Shown here: positions 61,641 to 64,000 of the stretch, in pieces
How the letters are laid out: every line of letters starts with the position of its first letter
Numbering within the stretch: position 1 is the stretch's first letter
NCBI GenBank assembly: GCA_963277665.1
Contig: OY728121.1
Coordinates: forward strand, 957,254,097-957,318,096
Direction of reading: 5' to 3'
DNA length: 64,000 nt
Source: Viscum album
Lineage: Eukaryota; Streptophyta; Magnoliopsida; Santalales; Viscaceae
The notes under the pieces: generated by a model
Seen by the model: only the letters and a program-made list of their open reading frames with translations
What the model was told of the DNA's origin: nothing
Database searches by the model: none
Made by a program: the position numbers and the translations under genes

Positions 61641-62000
61641 GATTATTCTACTCATTATTTAGTATTAGTAGACATAAGTTCTATTAATTACATTACCAAT
61701 ATACTCCTGGTGTGAGATCAGGATCTACTTATAGTGGCACTATCTTGTCCACTGCTTCATGAGGTTCTTATAGGGAAGGATTTTTCTGTATCATTCCTCT
61801 CCCGGAAGTGCAAAATAATACTTGTAGGAGAATTATTCATGTTGGAAATTCTGGTCATCATGATGGAACACTATGACATTATGTTGGGTACAGATTGTCT
61901 GCCCATTTTTTGATACCAAATCGACTATCACCATAGACAAGTCCTATTTATACAAATTTAGGGAATGCAATTCTGCTTTTATGGTGAGAGAGATCTCATT
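61641..62000 (+). pseudogene. Aspartic protease remnant of the outer element
   Basis: YLVLVDISSINYITNI at about 61,655-61,700 stands where L-V-D-T/S-G-S-S-H-S-F-I is expected; the Gly is lost. EHYDIMLGTDCLPIF (about 61,868-61,912) is the second conserved block, and FCFYGEREISL follows at the C-terminal end. One frame is mostly readable, with stops. Confidence 0.75.
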
Positions 62001-62860
62001 GAAGGAAAAATGGGTTCTGTGAACATGAGGTTGCAGCCTATCACCCATTGTCTAGTGAGTGAATCCCTTGGTTCAATGGGATATTCCAATGTCTAGATTT
62101 CATTAGTTTTGGATGATTATATCAATTTATTCCCCAAGGAAATCTCAAAACTGCCTCTGAGGTGGGGGATGGAGTTCTATATCAACATACATCCTAGTAC
62201 TGCTATTATATTATATATGACATATCAAATGGAACCTACCACACATTGGGAGCTATAGTTGCAGTTGGAGGACCTTCATGAGAAGGGTTTCATCAGACCT
62301 AGTGTGTCCTCATGTGCAGCTCTAGTGTTGTTCGTGAAAAAGGATTAACGATAGCCTATGTATTTCCTAGATTTTTATTGTTTGAACATAGACAAAATAA
62401 TGAAAATATACCCCTTCCCATGGTTTTATTATTTTATAGGCATGAGATAGTTCTTGAAGATTGATCTTTTGTTAGTCTACCACTAATTGAGTGTTTGTGA
62501 GGATGATATTCTGATGTTCCTATGGGCACTATGATTTCAAAGTGCTTCCCTTTGGTATGGATAATTCTCTCACCATGTTTATGAATTTGATGAACTAGGT
62601 ATTGTAACCATAGAAGGACCAATTTTTTGTTGATCGCATAGATTTAGTAATTGTTTACTCTTCATCAGATGAGGAGCATGAAGAGTAATTGAAGATGGTT
62701 TCTGAAATTCATTGAGGGAATCATATTTATAAAATCTCTCGAAGTGCCTATTTTTGATACAGGGGGTTCAAATTCTATGTAATTTGATTTCTAATCATGG
62801 TTTAGCCATGGATAGTGAACATATCGAATAAGTGATTTCTTGGGAGCCACCCAAGAACAT
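62001..62860 (+). pseudogene. Reverse transcriptase remnant of the outer element
   Basis: The N-terminal linker reads MRLQPITHCLVSESLGSMGY; then LFPKEISKLPLRWGMEFYIN; then LQLEDLHEKGFIRPSVSSCA and ALVLFVKKD. Later blocks, in shifted frames, resemble the F-L-K-I-D-L motif near 62,455 and K-C-L-F near 62,745. The F-x-D-D region near 62,615-62,660 is badly damaged. The clade cannot be assigned with certainty; the linker looks chromovirus-like. Confidence 0.8.
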
Positions 62861-63420
62861 GTTAGATGTTTATGGATTCCATGGCATGGTGGAGTAATAT
62901 AAGAGGTGTGTTACAACCTTCTCTATAATCCCAACACATTTGACCTCTCAGACAAGGAAAAGATAGTTGTTAAACTAGTCTAAGCATTGAAAAATGGCCT
63001 TTGAGGAGTTTTTGTTGTTGTTGAAGAGTGCTCCATTGTTTAGAGTACCATATGAGGGTGGGAAGTTCATAGTGTCTTGTGATGCCCCATGAGCTAGGTT
63101 CAATTGTGTATTGATGCAGTGGAAAGTGGTTATGACATACCGATCATGGAAATTGAGACCCTATGAGAAGAACTACACAAATCATGACCCAGAGCCTGTA
63201 GTGGTAGTCTTAGCCCTGAGGATGTAGAGACACTACCTTCTAGGGGTGCGCATTGGGGGTTACTCATACCACTAGAGTATAATGAACTAATTCATGTAGA
63301 GGGACATAAACCCTAGTTAGTAACGCTAGTTGGAGTTCATGAATGAATACAAATTTGAAATAGTTTATTATTAAGGGAGGGGAAATGTTGTAGGATATTC
63401 CCTCAGTAAGAATTTCCATG
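62861..63420 (+). pseudogene. RNase H remnant of the outer element
   Basis: Blocks: FEEFLLLLKSAPLFRVPYEG and GKFIVSCDAP (first Asp kept), CVLMQWKVVMTYRSWKLRPY, EKNYTNHDPEPVVVVLALRM, RHYLLGV, then a shifted KFEIVYY, GRGNVVG, which is the last RNase H block with the Asp lost. Several stops. Confidence 0.8.
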
Positions 63421-63639
63421 GACACCCAGTGCATGAAGATTCAATTTATTAATATTCCCTACAACTGGCCCTCGTGGAGCATGAGGGTATAACTTTTCTT
63501 TAGTTGATGGTGTGGACTCCTCTGCTTCTTGAGTGTGAGAGGGATTCCTAGCTTGGATCCATAGTATTTGAGGTCTTTCAAGATCTTATATCCATAGGAA
63601 ACTCACGAGATGGATATTAAAAAGTGGGAATTATGTTAT

Positions 63640-63900
63640 CTTGTTCCCGGAGATAGCAATAGTTCCAATCACATTATGGGATGAGGTGATAAAATAGTTC
63701 CACACTTCTCCACTAGCCATACATCCCAGTATAGGAAAGATGTACAGAGACCTTCAGTGTCAGTTTTAGTGTTCTAGAATGAGATGATGTGTAACTATCT
63801 TCATCTATCGGTGCCTCACCTTTTACACGTGGAAGCTAAGTAACAAGTCCCAATAAGATGGTTTCATCCCCTTGTGATCTTAGAGTAAAAATGGGAAAAA
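63640..63900 (+). pseudogene. Integrase zinc-finger remnant of the outer element
   Basis: It reads VPITLWDEVIK, FHTSPLAIHPSIGKMYRDLQ, CQF: the H-x(3-4)-H part of the H2C2 finger (FHTSPLAIHP) is kept, and the C-x-x-C part is damaged (RCLTF). The catalytic core would follow beyond base 64,000. Between 63,420 and 63,640 only linker sequence is seen. Confidence 0.75.
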
Positions 63901-64000
63901 ATATAAATTAACTTCATCACATGACATATATTAATAGTTAATGATCATGACACAATTTGGGTGTTATTTGTCTTACTCACGAGGTCACTGCACTACCTTG

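Larger units (their letters stand above)
32835..64000 (+). mobile_element. Old Ty3/gypsy element carrying two nested insertions; right end outside window
   Basis: A plus-strand element made of LTR (32,835-34,766 and 45,105-46,850), PBS (46,851), gag (46,880-47,159 and 60,897-61,360), protease, RT, RNase H and the start of integrase, running to the window edge. A Tekay-type element splits the LTR and a CACTA element splits gag. Without the insertions the visible part would be about 7 kb. Every domain is interrupted by stops. Two independent continuities support the model: the 46-bp tandem array resumes across the first insertion, and gag motifs resume across the second. Confidence 0.7.

Overview
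The window looks like intergenic DNA from a large-genome plant nucleus. It is strongly AT-rich, and I see no host protein gene, tRNA or rRNA. Essentially every assignable stretch is a transposable element typical of plants: Ty3/gypsy LTR retrotransposons (one with a Tekay/Del-type integrase chromodomain) and a CACTA (En/Spm) DNA transposon with a Tnp2-type transposase. Species cannot be told from the sequence.

Layout. (1) 1-~8,050, minus strand: a badly decayed Ty3/gypsy copy running chromodomain/integrase, RNase H, RT, protease, gag, leader, PBS and 5' LTR; its 3' LTR lies beyond the left edge. (2) ~8,050-10,673: AT-rich, unassigned, with a weak short-period repeat near its right end. (3) ~10,674-21,432, minus: an LTR element with very long LTRs (about 5.0 and 4.5 kb) and only ~1.2 kb of non-coding interior, a non-autonomous (LARD-like) element. 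Its LTRs carry a ~55-bp tandem array and a four-copy ~190-bp module with a conserved hairpin core. (4) 21,433-~26,900: unassigned, with one PBS-like site. (5) ~26,900-31,062, minus: a third LTR of the same superfamily, followed to 32,834 by the same type of interior. (6) 32,835 to the window end, plus: an old Ty3/gypsy element. Its 5' LTR is split by a Tekay-type element at 34,767-45,099 (minus; ~2.64-kb LTRs, 5-bp target duplication TCATG). Its gag is split by a CACTA element at 47,160-60,896. After the CACTA element, gag, protease, RT, RNase H and the start of integrase continue to the edge.

How the parts work. The Tekay element shows PBS, PPT, TATA boxes and all domains. Gag core through RNase H lies in one reading frame broken only by stop codons. 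It also carries an unexplained ~108-codon ORF inside the U3 part of each LTR, intact in the 3' LTR, directly downstream of pol. The CACTA element has terminal and palindromic subterminal repeats, a Tnp2 pseudogene, a second multi-exon pseudogene (Transposase_24-like region followed by a Ulp1/C48-like protease region), and two large G-rich minisatellites on either side of the genes. Nothing here looks able to move by itself. LTR divergence and alignments were judged by eye only.
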